Assembly (NCBI GenBank): GCA_012959785.1
Contig: DUCM01000006.1
Span: 310,001-374,000 of the forward strand
Direction of reading: 5' to 3'
Length of the DNA stretch: 64,000 bases
From: Planctomycetota bacterium
GTDB lineage: Bacteria > Planctomycetota > UBA1135 > GCA-002686595
Made by a program: the position numbers and the translations under genes. This document shows, one piece after another, positions 17,046-26,896 of this stretch (positions are counted from its first letter, which is position 1; the number at the start of each line of letters is the position of its first letter). The notes below the pieces were generated by a model. The model had not been told where the DNA came from, ran no database searches, and saw only the letters and a list, made by a program, of their open reading frames with translations.

Positions 17046-18419
17046 CTAGTCCTTACTCTTGGGGCTGCGCTCGGGCCGCTTCCAGTGGCCCATGGCTTCC
17101 AGGATCCAGGGCACCAGCTCCCCCACAGCAAGGGTGACCTGCTCCATGGAGTCGCGCTCGCGCACGGTGACCACATCATCAGCGAGGGTCTGGCCATCCA
17201 CGGTGACACAGAATGGGGTGCCCACCTCATCCTGGCGCCTGTAGCGGCGACCGATGGCGCCCTTCTCGTCGTATTGCACCGAGAGTCTCGCGCGCCGCAG
17301 CTCGGCCTCGATTTCGTGGGCCTTCTCGGGCATGCCTTCCTTCTTGACCAGGGGGAAGATCGCCACGGTGGTGGGCGCGATGCGCGGATGGAAGTGCAAC
17401 ACCACGCGGGTGTCCTTTTCCAACTGCTCTTCTTCGTAGGCGTCGATCAAGAAAGTCAGGGCCATGCGGTTGATGCCGCCGGCGGGCTCGATCACCCAGG
17501 GCGTGTACTTTTCCTTGGTCTCCTGGTCGAAGTACACCAGCTTGGTGCCCGACGCCTCGCTGTGCCGGGAAAGGTCGAAGTCGCCACGGTTGGCGATGCC
17601 CTCGAGTTCTCCCCAGCCGAAGGGGTAGAGGTATTCCACATCAGTCGTAGCCTTGGCGTAATGAGCTAGCTCCTTTTTGTCGTGCACTCGCAGGCGTAGG
17701 GCGTCCGGGTTGATGCCGTAGTCGGTGTACCACTGGAAGCGCTCCCTGACCCAGAACTCAAACCACTTCTGGTCCTCGCCGGGCGGCACGAAAAACTCCA
17801 TCTCGGCTTGCTCGAACTCGCGGGTGCGGAAGACGAAATTTCCCGGCGTGATCTCGTTGCGGAACGACTTGCCGATCTGAGCGATGCCGAAGGGCGGCTT
17901 GATGCGCGCCGAATCGAGCACATTCTTGAAGTTGAGGAAGATGCCCTGGGCGGTTTCGGGGCGCAAGTAGGCCACCGAGCCCGAGCCTTCAACCGGCCCC
18001 ACATTGGTCTTGAACATGAGATTGAACTCGCGCGGCTCGGTCAACTCTCCCGCGCACTCCCCGGGCCGCTTGGAGGGTTTCTCGGGGCAACTCGCATCCT
18101 CGATCTTGTCGGCTCGAAAGCGCGCCTTGCACTTCTTGCAATCCACCATGGGATCGCTGAAGCCGCCCACATGGCCCGAGGTCACCCAGACATCGGGGTG
18201 TTGGATGATGGCGGAATCGAGGCCGACCACATCGGAGCGCTCGGTGACGACCCTCCCCCACCAGGCGTCCTTGACGCGGCGCAAGAGCTCCACGCCCAGA
18301 GGGCCGTAGTCGTAGGTGTTCCCGATTCCTCCGTAGATCTCCGATGCTTGAAACACAAACCCCTTGCGCTTGCAGAGGGAGACGATGTTGTCCATCAGGT
18401 TCGGCTGTTGCTTCGCCAT
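17046..18419 (-). CDS. glyS: Glycyl-tRNA synthetase, dimeric type
   Basis: Class II aminoacyl-tRNA synthetase of 457 residues that charges tRNA-Gly. It is the single-chain alpha2 type shared by Archaea, eukaryotes and many bacteria, rather than the alpha2beta2 type of E. coli. Visible features are the N-terminal KRKGFVFQASEIYGGIGNTYDYGPLG segment (shown in part), a zinc-type Cys pair region near residues 77-100 (CKKCKARF, then CPEK), motif 2 region (IGKSFRNEITPG), EFEQAEMEFF, and the C-terminal anticodon-binding domain with VAIFPLVKK and YDEKGAIGRRYRRQDEVGTPFCV. The ATG start is clear. The UGA-containing TlpA-like gene lies 158 bases downstream on the same strand. Confidence 0.97.
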   Translation of the reverse strand: MAKQQPNLMDNIVSLCKRKGFVFQASEIYGGIGNTYDYGPLGVELLRRVKDAWWGRVVTERSDVVGLDSAIIQHPDVWVTSGHVGGFSDPMVDCKKCKARFRADKIEDASCPEKPSKRPGECAGELTEPREFNLMFKTNVGPVEGSGSVAYLRPETAQGIFLNFKNVLDSARIKPPFGIAQIGKSFRNEITPGNFVFRTREFEQAEMEFFVPPGEDQKWFEFWVRERFQWYTDYGINPDALRLRVHDKKELAHYAKATTDVEYLYPFGWGELEGIANRGDFDLSRHSEASGTKLVYFDQETKEKYTPWVIEPAGGINRMALTFLIDAYEEEQLEKDTRVVLHFHPRIAPTTVAIFPLVKKEGMPEKAHEIEAELRRARLSVQYDEKGAIGRRYRRQDEVGTPFCVTVDGQTLADDVVTVRERDSMEQVTLAVGELVPWILEAMGHWKRPERSPKSKD

Positions 18420-18572
18420 GTTGCGTTGAATCAGAAACAGGTCAGGGAGTTAGATGAGGCAAGGAGGCTCCAGGAAGGGAGCTGGGAGCCAAGCAGGGTA
18501 CGCCCGGGGATGCTCGGGCTCCAGCCCAAGCATTCGGCTGTGGGGCCAAAGCCAAGGGAACCCTCGTCCATG

Positions 18573-20972
18573 TTACTCAGAATCGCCAATCGAGAAGTCG
18601 AACTCGGTGGCTCGGGCCTCCTCGACTCGCACGAGTTCAGTTTGGCCGGAGCCGAGTTCTGCGTGCCAATATTTGATGCGGTACTCGCCCGGCGGAAGAT
18701 TGGGGATCTCAAAGCAGCCTGCCTTGTCAGTCAGGGCGCAAAAGGGCGTCTTGGTGACATGGACCGTCGATGACATCCAGGGCCGCATGTCGCAGCCCAG
18801 AACGATCCGGTCAGCACGCCGGCATTGGATCCGGCGCACTGTCGCGGGAGCCAGGAGCACATTCATGCTGCCGTTGCGGCGCGAGGCCAGGCGCAAATGA
18901 TGGGGCACGGGGTCGGAGTTCTTGATGAGCAGCGAGGAGCCGATGGCCGCGATGGCCACATGGGGCTCGAAGCGACAGTCGGCTTGCTCGACCAGCACTT
19001 CCACACCACGGCCACTCACCGTGATTCCGGGAATATCCACGGACACAACCACATTGGCGAGGCCGCCCTCGGCGTCCACCAAGCGCCGGCGGTCGGTGAG
19101 ATCCAGTTCGTGGCCTTCGCTGAGGCATTGCTCCAGCGTGCCATCCGTCACGCGCAGGGGTGGCAGGGGATCTCGGCTGCCGTCAAAGCTGACGCGCCCG
19201 TACAAGCCCGACTCCTGGGCAGCGGGTGCGCTGGGGCTCGCCAGCTCGGCCAAGAGTGAGTCGATGAGGGCCTCGCTGGCCTGGTTGTCGAGGTTGCGCC
19301 CCCGTATCACACCTTCGGCATCAACGATGATGGTCGTGGGAAAATTGAACACTCCCAGGAGCTGCAGGCGAGGCCCCTTGCGCTTGGTCTCGAGGGAGCA
19401 GCGCCAGGTGATGCCGACTTTCCCCGAGCGCCCCGCATAGGACTTGTAGGAGACCGTGTCCGTGTTGAAGCCCAAAATCGAAAGCGGCTGCTCGCTGTAC
19501 TTGGCGTGTAGGGCATTGACACGCGGGATGTCCTCCATGCTCTCTGGACTCCAAAAGCCCCAGAAGTAGAGCATCAGGATGCGACCGCGGTACTTTGTGC
19601 TGTCGATGTCGAGCCCTTCGCCATCGCGGGCCTCGAAGGTCGGCATCAAGGCGCCGGGCATGACCCACGAAAACGCGTCCCGCGCGACTTCCGCTTCCTT
19701 GCGCTGACGCTCGATGGAGGAGTTCTCCACGATTTCGGTGTAGAGAGCCATGGCACGCTGGAGCTCCTCAAAGGTGCTGCCGGTCTCCAGGTTCTTGGCC
19801 AGGACGAAGCGAGCTTGGTCGGCCGTGCGACGGTCTCTAGTCCTCGCGATCACCGTCTCGAGCAGGGGCACATAGCGTTTCCGATCAACGCGCTGGGCCT
19901 GGGCCAAAAGCCCCTCCACCTCTTCGTAAACCCATGGCTCCTGGGGATAGGTTTCGAACAAGAACTCGAGGATCTCGAACTTCACATCCATCCAGGGCCA
20001 TTCCTGAACGAGGAAGCGCTCGCTCGTGTCGGTGGAGATGAAGCGCAGGGCCTCAGTAATGCCCCTACGCAAGGCCTGATCGTAGGCCGGGAAGAAAACC
20101 TCCGTACGGAAGGCGGCAGCCAAGTGCTCGGCGGACGCCAGGGTGGCGAATTGGGCGCGGAAGGATTCCAGGGGATAGGTTGGCCAGCCCTCCTCGCCGA
20201 TGCCCTTGTCGCGCAGGTCCCGGACGGTCTTGATCCAGGCCCTCTGGTTTTTTTGCATGGCCCGGTTGGTGCGGGTGAAGAGCCGCTGGGCAGCGTGGCC
20301 GGCGGATTCGGTGGCCGGGTAGCCATCGACCAGGATCTGCCACAACTCGACGGCCTGGGCGACATCGGTGGGATCCTTGGTCTTGCCATTGCTGAAGATC
20401 AGCGCCGCCTCGGTCCAGAGGGCCTTGGCCTCGATCTCCGCGATGCGACTCCTCTCGCCGATGGTGCGCAGGGTCTTACGCACGAATTCTCTGCCGAGCA
20501 GCCGCCGGGCGCGCAACAGGTCGTCCATGGCACCGATCAAGTAGTGGCTGGAGGCGTGTTCTTCAGCCAGGCGCGTGTACATGCGCTCGATCAATTTGCG
20601 GCGCTCGAGGGGATCTTCGATGGCGCTCGCGCTGTTGCCCACGATCCAATGCTGGGCCCGGCCATTGCCCGCCTCGGCGAGCTCGATGAAGATGTCGAAG
20701 TACTTGAAGAGCGGGCTCGGCGGCCATTCGGATTGGGCCACTCCATCACGGCGGAGCTGGCGGCAGTCGAAGTGGTGGGAGCCAATGTCGTTGTTGTAGC
20801 GTTTCAGGACTTCTGAGAAGGCCTCGTACTCGGCCTCGTCGATGGCGATAGCCGCGGCCCGTTGGCGCTCGGCCTCCTCGGTGCCAGCGGCCTGGGGTGC
20901 TTCTTGGAGGCCAAGGGATGCCGGGCCGGCGGTCAGGCTGGCGGTCAATAGGAGGACAGAAAAAAGGCACAT
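18573..20972 (-). CDS. TlpA-like protein lacking CxxC, with C-terminal cupredoxin/CarboxypepD-like domain
   Basis: A 799-residue secreted protein (signal peptide MCLFSVLLLTASLTAGPASL). The ATG at 20972 is used in preference to a TTG four codons earlier. A long helical-repeat region (to about residue 455) resembles the N-terminal half of the UGA-containing paralogue nearby. A thioredoxin-like domain follows, with FWGFWSPESMEDIPRV: both cysteine positions are serine, so it cannot act as a thiol oxidoreductase, though the FPTTIIVD cis-proline loop is kept. The last 200 residues are a cupredoxin-like/carboxypeptidase-regulatory-like unit (CRFEPHVAIAAIG, NSDPVPHHLRL, CDMRPWM, then FEIPNLPPGEYRIKYWH). 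That tail is common in Planctomycetota; function is unknown. Confidence 0.78.
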   Translation of the reverse strand: MCLFSVLLLTASLTAGPASLGLQEAPQAAGTEEAERQRAAAIAIDEAEYEAFSEVLKRYNNDIGSHHFDCRQLRRDGVAQSEWPPSPLFKYFDIFIELAEAGNGRAQHWIVGNSASAIEDPLERRKLIERMYTRLAEEHASSHYLIGAMDDLLRARRLLGREFVRKTLRTIGERSRIAEIEAKALWTEAALIFSNGKTKDPTDVAQAVELWQILVDGYPATESAGHAAQRLFTRTNRAMQKNQRAWIKTVRDLRDKGIGEEGWPTYPLESFRAQFATLASAEHLAAAFRTEVFFPAYDQALRRGITEALRFISTDTSERFLVQEWPWMDVKFEILEFLFETYPQEPWVYEEVEGLLAQAQRVDRKRYVPLLETVIARTRDRRTADQARFVLAKNLETGSTFEELQRAMALYTEIVENSSIERQRKEAEVARDAFSWVMPGALMPTFEARDGEGLDIDSTKYRGRILMLYFWGFWSPESMEDIPRVNALHAKYSEQPLSILGFNTDTVSYKSYAGRSGKVGITWRCSLETKRKGPRLQLLGVFNFPTTIIVDAEGVIRGRNLDNQASEALIDSLLAELASPSAPAAQESGLYGRVSFDGSRDPLPPLRVTDGTLEQCLSEGHELDLTDRRRLVDAEGGLANVVVSVDIPGITVSGRGVEVLVEQADCRFEPHVAIAAIGSSLLIKNSDPVPHHLRLASRRNGSMNVLLAPATVRRIQCRRADRIVLGCDMRPWMSSTVHVTKTPFCALTDKAGCFEIPNLPPGEYRIKYWHAELGSGQTELVRVEEARATEFDFSIGDSE

Positions 20973-21120
20973 GGATGCTTGCAAGTGAGACGGAGGGCTG
21001 GGCTACGAAGGGCAGCAGTATAGGTTGGCTGAAGAGTAGCTGCTTGTCTCGTCCAAGACGATTTCGCGCTTGCTATCCCCAGGGGCGGGCTCCCTGGACA
21101 AAACCTGCTAACCTGGGCAC

Positions 21121-22353
21121 ATGTCGACCAGCCCCAGCCCTATCCTCGAATCCGAACAGGCCGATTGGTGTGCACCGCGAGCGTCCGCGGGACGCCGTGG
21201 AGCCCACGGCAAGGAGGTGGCCATGGTGGCAGACAAGGTCCTCGCCGGTGAGCGCATCAGCGCCAAGGAAGCTCTCTTGCTCCACGAAAGAGCAGACATC
21301 CTCACCATCGGAGAGCTGGCCGACAGCGTGCGGCGGCGCAGGCACCCCCAGAACCGGGTGACCTACATCATCGACCGCAACATCAATCCCACAAATGTCT
21401 GCATCACCGACTGCGGCTTCTGCGCCTTCTATCGCAGGCCCAAGCACGAGGAAGCCTATGTCCTCGAGCGAGATGTCATCCTGGAGAAGGTGCGCGAGAC
21501 AGCCGAACTGGGCGGGCGCCAGCTCCTGATGCAAGGGGGCCACCATCCCTACATCAAGACCGACTGGTGGTGCGAACTTCTGGCCGACATCAGCGCCAAG
21601 TTTCCACAGCTCAATTGCCACGCCCTTTCGGCTCCCGAGATCGACCACCTGGCGCGACTCGACAAACGCAGCGTCGAGGAAGTCCTGGCCGATCTCATGG
21701 CCGCCGGACTCGGATCGGTGCCCGGTGCAGGAGCGGAGGTGTTGGTGGAGCGCGTGCGCAAGATCATCGCACCCAAGAAGACCTCCACCGACCGTTGGCT
21801 GGACATACACAGGAAGATCCACGCCGCCGGCCTGCGCTCCTCGGCCACCCTGATGTACGGCCATGTGGAAACGCCTGGGGAGCGCATCGAACACCTCGAG
21901 CGCCTGCGTGACTTGCAGGACGAAACCGGCGGTTTCACCGCCTTCGCGTGCTGGAACACCCAACCCGAGGGCGTGCCCGAAGAGGCTCTCTACCCGAAGA
22001 AGACCACGCCCTCGCTCTACTTGCGTGTCCAGGGCATCGCACGCATCTTCCTCGACAACTTCGAGAACATGCAGACCAGCTATGTCACCCAGGGCCTGAA
22101 ACTGGCCCAGGTTAGCCTGCGCTACGGCTGCAATGACTTCGGCGGCACCATGCTCGAGGAGAATGTGGTCTCGGCAGCGGGCTGTTTTCACCTCGAAAGC
22201 ATCGAGAAGATCGAGACGGCAATCGTTGCGGCGGGCTTTCATCCACGACAGCGCAACTCGTGGTACGGCATCGTGGACGAACGCAACGACGGTCCCGCTG
22301 AGCCAGCCAGCAAGGAAGAAGCACGAGTCGAGCTCGCCGGAGGTGCCCCGTGA
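21121..22353 (+). CDS. mqnC: Cyclic dehypoxanthinyl futalosine synthase MqnC (radical SAM)
   Basis: Radical SAM enzyme of the futalosine route to menaquinone; it cyclises dehypoxanthinyl futalosine. 410 residues, with an N-terminal extension of about 35 residues before the family start. The radical SAM cluster cysteines are in NPTNVCITDCGFCAFYR (C-x3-C-x2-C). Further MqnC signatures are LLMQGGHHP, a SLYLRVQGIARIFLDNFENM-like stretch, and RYGCNDFGGTMLEENVVS. The GTG start of mqnE overlaps its stop (GTGA), so the two genes form an operon. mqnA is 13 kb away on the same strand; mqnB and mqnD are not in the window. Confidence 0.96.
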   Translation: MSTSPSPILESEQADWCAPRASAGRRGAHGKEVAMVADKVLAGERISAKEALLLHERADILTIGELADSVRRRRHPQNRVTYIIDRNINPTNVCITDCGFCAFYRRPKHEEAYVLERDVILEKVRETAELGGRQLLMQGGHHPYIKTDWWCELLADISAKFPQLNCHALSAPEIDHLARLDKRSVEEVLADLMAAGLGSVPGAGAEVLVERVRKIIAPKKTSTDRWLDIHRKIHAAGLRSSATLMYGHVETPGERIEHLERLRDLQDETGGFTAFACWNTQPEGVPEEALYPKKTTPSLYLRVQGIARIFLDNFENMQTSYVTQGLKLAQVSLRYGCNDFGGTMLEENVVSAAGCFHLESIEKIETAIVAAGFHPRQRNSWYGIVDERNDGPAEPASKEEARVELAGGAP

Positions 22354-23510
22354 TACAAGCCAGCGCGATCCCGGCCGAGGGGACCCTCACTCCGAGCGCC
22401 TTCGCTGACGAGCGCCTGCTAGGAACAGCAAGCGCCGCGGGCCTGGGCGAGATCGCCGAGCGGGTCATCGCCAGAGAGCGCCTGTCGCTGGACGATGGTC
22501 GCCGCTTGTACAAGAGCGACGCCATCCACGCAGTGGGTGCCTTGGCCAACCATGTGCGTGAGCGAATGAACGGCGACCTCGCCTACTTCAATGTCAATCA
22601 GCACATCAACTACACGAACTACTGCAACAAGTTCTGCAAGTTCTGCTCATTCGACAAGTTGCCCGGCCAGGAGGGGGCCTACTTGATGACTCCCGAGGAT
22701 GCGGCGGCGAAGATCACAGCTCACCTCGACGAGCCGGTGACAGAAGTCCACATGGTGGCGGGCACCTGGCCACAACTCGGCCTCGACTACTACCTCGACT
22801 TGTTGCGCCAGGTCAAGCGCGCGCGCCCCTCGATCCACATCAAAGCCTTTACCATGGTCGAGTTGGATCAGATTCGGCGCGTGGCCAAATTGCCCCTGGA
22901 CGAAACCATCGAGCTGCTCAAGCAAGCCGGCCTGAACTCCTGTCCCGGTGGTGGCGCCGAGGTCTTCTCCGAGCGCGTGCGCGCCGAAGGTTACCCCAAC
23001 AAGATGTCGGGAGCCGCGTGGCTGGAGACCACGCGCGCAGTCCACCGCGCGGGCCTGCGTTCGAACTGCACCATGCTCCACGGTCACATCGAAACCGTCG
23101 ACGAACGCCTCGAACACCTCGATGCCCTGCGCCTCCTTCAAGATGAGACCGGCGGCTTCCAGGCCTACATTCCCCTCTCATTCCATCCCGCGAACAACGA
23201 GTGGTCCCACCTGAAGGGTCCCTCGGCCCTGGACGAGTTGCGCGAGATCGCCGTGGGACGCTTGATGCTCGACAACATTCAACACATCAAGGCGTATTGG
23301 ATCCTGATGGATGTGCCCATCGCCCAACTGTGCCTGTCCTATGGCGCCGACGATGTGGACGGCACCGTGGTCGAGGAAAAAATCTACCACGACGCCGGTG
23401 CCACCACGCCGCAGGCAGTGCAACGGGAGGAACTCATCGATTGGATCCGAGACGCCGGCCGGGTGCCTGTGGAGCGCGACACGCTCTACGGCGTGCTCTG
23501 GACGGACTAG
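22350..23510 (+). CDS. mqnE: Aminodeoxyfutalosine synthase MqnE (radical SAM)
   Basis: Radical SAM enzyme that joins 3-enolpyruvyl-benzoate (the MqnA product) to an adenosyl group, giving aminodeoxyfutalosine in menaquinone synthesis. 386 residues. Cluster cysteines are in NYCNKFCKFCSFDK (C-x3-C-x2-C). MqnE-specific stretches include VHMVAGTWPQLGLDYY, FHPANNEWSHLKGPS, and LCLSYGADDVDGTVVEEKI. It starts at a GTG overlapping the mqnC stop and ends overlapping by 4 bases with the convergent metallopeptidase gene. Presence of both synthases indicates menaquinone is made by the futalosine, not the classical Men, pathway. Confidence 0.96.
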   Translation: MIQASAIPAEGTLTPSAFADERLLGTASAAGLGEIAERVIARERLSLDDGRRLYKSDAIHAVGALANHVRERMNGDLAYFNVNQHINYTNYCNKFCKFCSFDKLPGQEGAYLMTPEDAAAKITAHLDEPVTEVHMVAGTWPQLGLDYYLDLLRQVKRARPSIHIKAFTMVELDQIRRVAKLPLDETIELLKQAGLNSCPGGGAEVFSERVRAEGYPNKMSGAAWLETTRAVHRAGLRSNCTMLHGHIETVDERLEHLDALRLLQDETGGFQAYIPLSFHPANNEWSHLKGPSALDELREIAVGRLMLDNIQHIKAYWILMDVPIAQLCLSYGADDVDGTVVEEKIYHDAGATTPQAVQREELIDWIRDAGRVPVERDTLYGVLWTD

Positions 23511-26500
23511 CGAACCGCCGCGTGGTCCTTGAACACGCGCAGCCAGTGCATGAAGTCCGGCTGAAAACCCGTGGGCGTGCGATAGAGTCGCTCGCAGGTG
23601 CGCAACACGCCGCTGGAATCCACGAAACCCAACCAGGCCTTGGAGGCCCCGGGGGCTTCCTCAAGATCGTGGCTGTCGGGCTTGGCCCAGGCGTAGAGCA
23701 GGATGCGTACGGTTGGACCTTCGAGTTCAGCCAGAGCGGCTTCCAGAGTCGCCAGGCGCTTGGGCCCCAGTAGTTCCGGCACGGCCAGCAGGACCTCCAG
23801 GTCGGCGGCTTCTGACTCGAGCGCTTCGCCGGCCAACTTGTAGAACTGCTGCGCCACGCGAGCGCACTCGTCGAGGGCTTCCGAGAACCGGGGCTCCTTG
23901 TGCTCCTCGATGGGAACCCAGACGAAGACCTGGCCCCTGGAAGCGGGGTGCAGGCCCAGGATGCGCTGATTGACAAAGTCAGTGAAAGCTCCCCGGGCGG
24001 GCCGCTCGAAGTCCAGAGCTCGCACGAAGTCCGCGCCGCCGGCGTTGGGAGAACAGGCGCGTCCCAATTCCCGGCCGCGGTCGAGGCGCTGCACCCGCGC
24101 GTCGATCACGCGCATGGCGCCCATGCTCGTGGCAAAGCCTACGGCTCCAGTGATCGGTGCGCCGAGGCTCGATTGGTAAGTGCCCACGAACTGCTTCTCG
24201 ATCCAGATGTGCACGGTGGCGCCGTCGACGATGACCGCCAACTCGAAGTTGGAGCGCGGCTCATCGAAGGTCACATGGCCACGAGGCAAAGAGCCCTTCA
24301 GGGGACCATCGCGCTCGCGCAGACCTGAGAAGCTCCAACTCACGCTCTCCAGGGCCTCGGCCTCTTCCGCCTTGCCAATCGAGTAGTAGAAATCCCCTGC
24401 CGAAAACCCCAGACGCAAGTTGCGGTCGCGCCGGCGGTAACCAAACACCAGGGCTCCGGAAACATAGGCAGTGGTGAATTGGATGCGACAACGGATCAAG
24501 TAGCGGCCGGCGTGCTGTAGGGCCTCGGTGCGACAGAAGGCATGGCGATTGGCGGCGTTGCGCTCCATGCTCCCCGAGCTGTCCTTGGGACGAAAACGGC
24601 CCACATGCAATTCGCCATCGTGCTCGAGGTACCAGCAGTCCTTGGCGCGGCGTTCTTCGTACCCGGTCAAGCCCTCCTCGACCCAGCCTGCAATCCCCAG
24701 GCGCTCCTCGGAAGCTTCGGGTCCCGCCTCGCCCGAATGGCTTTTCCCGGCCAGCGCCACTCCCAGGATTCGTGCCAGCCCGTCATGGTCGGCGCGCACG
24801 GCCGCCGCGGCCGCGGACCATTCGTGATCCTCGAACTCCTGGGCTTCACAGAGCAGCGCCGTGAGGAAGGCCTCGCTTTGAGGCAGGCGCAGGGATGCGG
24901 GACGGGTCGCAGCGAAGGCCTCGCCGGCCCGGCGCTGCTGGCTCATCAGTTCATTGTTCAGGACCCAGGCAGCCTCAACCCGGCCCAACTCGGCGAGAAG
25001 TTCCGCGCAGCGCGCATCCCGTGCAGGCGAACGCTCGTCCCGGGCAGCCGCCCAGACAATTGCCGCCACAGCATCCTTGGTCTGCCCCAGCGAGGCCAAG
25101 AGCAGGCCTGCGCGCCAGGCCTGTTCCTGGCCGAACCAGGGTTCTGCACGGCTGCGCGACCAGACCCAGGTAGGTTCGTCGTAGACCCAATCGTCAGCGG
25201 TCTGCGGCACGCTGTCCACATAGTTGGAGGTCCAACTCGCCCGGGCATCCCAATAGAACCCCTTGCCAAAACTCGCAAATCCCGCGGCGAACTCCTCCAA
25301 GCCCTCGGGGCGCAGTTCGCCGCCATCCGCAAAGCAAGTGAGAAACCACTCCAGCGAGTTGCCGCCGTGCTTGGCGCAGCCCTGCATGTAACGCGGCAAT
25401 GCCGAAGCAAAAACCGCCTGTCCCTCTTCTTCCCAGAGACGCAGGTAGACGAACAGCGCGTAGCCCGCCACATAGTTGTCGCGATACTCCTCGATTTCGC
25501 CCTGAATCAACTCGCGCAACTTGCTCAGCTTGCCATAGCCCTTGATCCAGGCCGCTTCCACGGTGCCGAAGAGGATGTGGCGCTCGACGAAAGCCTCGTC
25601 CATGCTGTCGCCATAAGCCGCGCCAGTCCAGACGGCCTTGCCCTCGACCAGCCAGGCGGGTTGACCGGGAAAAAGCACGCCGTCGAAGCGGTGGGTTAGC
25701 TCGTGGGTCAAGCCGTGGCCGAGCCCTTCGATATTGCCACACGAAAAACGCATGACCGTGGTGTCGCCGCCCTGAAAGCCGCCGGCCCACCAGAAGGGTG
25801 TGCCTTCGGACTCGAGGCCCGCCGCTTCGGGCACAACACGCACCAATCCTGGCCGTCCCACGAAGGGATCCTCACCGAACCAGTTGGCCAGGCGTTGATG
25901 ATGGGCCTCGAGGGTGCGCGTCACCCCCACCAGAGTCTCCCAACCGCACGAACTCTCCACCCGGTACCAGCCCCGGGGCGTGACCGACAAGCCGGGCCGC
26001 GACATGTCCCGGTGCAGTTTGGTGAAGGCGCGCGTCTCGGATTCCTCCATGTCGTAGAGCTCGTCGAGGGTCAGGGGCTCGCCCAAGTCCTTGGCCAGGC
26101 GCCGACGAGCCTCGCTCAGCGCTTCAGCCGACTTCTTCGCGAGCTTCTTCAGCCCGCGCGGGCGATCGCCTTTCAAATCCTTGAAGCCGCCCTGGACAGC
26201 GAGCCCACTCAGCACGCGCGAAGCAGCCACGCAGTCGACCAGGCGGCTCTGGCCACGAGCCGCTCGTTGGGCGCGGAAGAGTGCCGCGATCACTTGGTCG
26301 GGCAGCTTGACGGGCAGATGGACATCCAGGGAATCCGCCGGCACGTCCAGAGCTGGCGCGGGCTCTGCCAAAACCGCCGCCAGCCCCCTGGCCCAACGAG
26401 CCACGAGGGCGGCGCTCGGTTGACGATGGGCAAGTTTGTCCTGCTTTTGGCTGAGCTTCTGCAATTCCTCGTAGGCCAAAGCCCGAGCACGCTCGCTGGC

Positions 26501-26887
26501 GGCGGCCCCCGGAGCCCATTCCTGCATCTCCCTCGACCACGATGATTTTGACCCCGAGGCCTTTGACCCCGAGCTGCGCCCGTCGGCACCCGCCGTGACT
26601 CGCAGGTACGTGCGGGCCCAAAGCGCTCTCGACTCGGGATCGAGGGCACTGGCCTGCACCATCAGGCGCGCGACCTCGGGACTCTTGGGGCTGAGCACCC
26701 AGGCTTCGCCCAGGTGCTTGCGGGCCGCCTGCAAGTCGCCCGATTCCAGGGCCGCCCGCCCGCGCTCCAGGCGAATATCTACCCTGGAGCCCGATTCAGA
26801 GGAGTCCTGCAGCGAGCACAACCCGCCTGCAAGAACCAGCCCGAGAGCGGCGGTCCGGGAGGCCCGGGAGAACCACTTGGTTCGCAA
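23507..26887 (-). CDS. Secreted gluzincin-type metallopeptidase-like protein with TPR region
   Basis: A 1126-residue exported protein. A TTG at 26887, 10 bases past the upstream stop, gives a signal peptide (RTAALGLVLAGGLCS) and a TPR-like stretch (RGRAALESGDLQAARKHLGE). The peptidase core has HELTH at residues 395-399 followed by WLVEGKAVW about 22 residues later, i.e. HExxH plus a downstream Glu as third zinc ligand, as in gluzincins. The second half is not recognised; parts look beta-rich, including a laminin-G/concanavalin-like fold candidate around 770-900. It is directly downstream of another metallopeptidase gene (10 bases), probably one transcript. Active-site residues look intact, but substrate and exact family are unknown. 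Confidence 0.7.
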   Translation of the reverse strand: MRTKWFSRASRTAALGLVLAGGLCSLQDSSESGSRVDIRLERGRAALESGDLQAARKHLGEAWVLSPKSPEVARLMVQASALDPESRALWARTYLRVTAGADGRSSGSKASGSKSSWSREMQEWAPGAAASERARALAYEELQKLSQKQDKLAHRQPSAALVARWARGLAAVLAEPAPALDVPADSLDVHLPVKLPDQVIAALFRAQRAARGQSRLVDCVAASRVLSGLAVQGGFKDLKGDRPRGLKKLAKKSAEALSEARRRLAKDLGEPLTLDELYDMEESETRAFTKLHRDMSRPGLSVTPRGWYRVESSCGWETLVGVTRTLEAHHQRLANWFGEDPFVGRPGLVRVVPEAAGLESEGTPFWWAGGFQGGDTTVMRFSCGNIEGLGHGLTHELTHRFDGVLFPGQPAWLVEGKAVWTGAAYGDSMDEAFVERHILFGTVEAAWIKGYGKLSKLRELIQGEIEEYRDNYVAGYALFVYLRLWEEEGQAVFASALPRYMQGCAKHGGNSLEWFLTCFADGGELRPEGLEEFAAGFASFGKGFYWDARASWTSNYVDSVPQTADDWVYDEPTWVWSRSRAEPWFGQEQAWRAGLLLASLGQTKDAVAAIVWAAARDERSPARDARCAELLAELGRVEAAWVLNNELMSQQRRAGEAFAATRPASLRLPQSEAFLTALLCEAQEFEDHEWSAAAAAVRADHDGLARILGVALAGKSHSGEAGPEASEERLGIAGWVEEGLTGYEERRAKDCWYLEHDGELHVGRFRPKDSSGSMERNAANRHAFCRTEALQHAGRYLIRCRIQFTTAYVSGALVFGYRRRDRNLRLGFSAGDFYYSIGKAEEAEALESVSWSFSGLRERDGPLKGSLPRGHVTFDEPRSNFELAVIVDGATVHIWIEKQFVGTYQSSLGAPITGAVGFATSMGAMRVIDARVQRLDRGRELGRACSPNAGGADFVRALDFERPARGAFTDFVNQRILGLHPASRGQVFVWVPIEEHKEPRFSEALDECARVAQQFYKLAGEALESEAADLEVLLAVPELLGPKRLATLEAALAELEGPTVRILLYAWAKPDSHDLEEAPGASKAWLGFVDSSGVLRTCERLYRTPTGFQPDFMHWLRVFKDHAAVR

Positions 26888-26896
26888 CGGCGTGAA

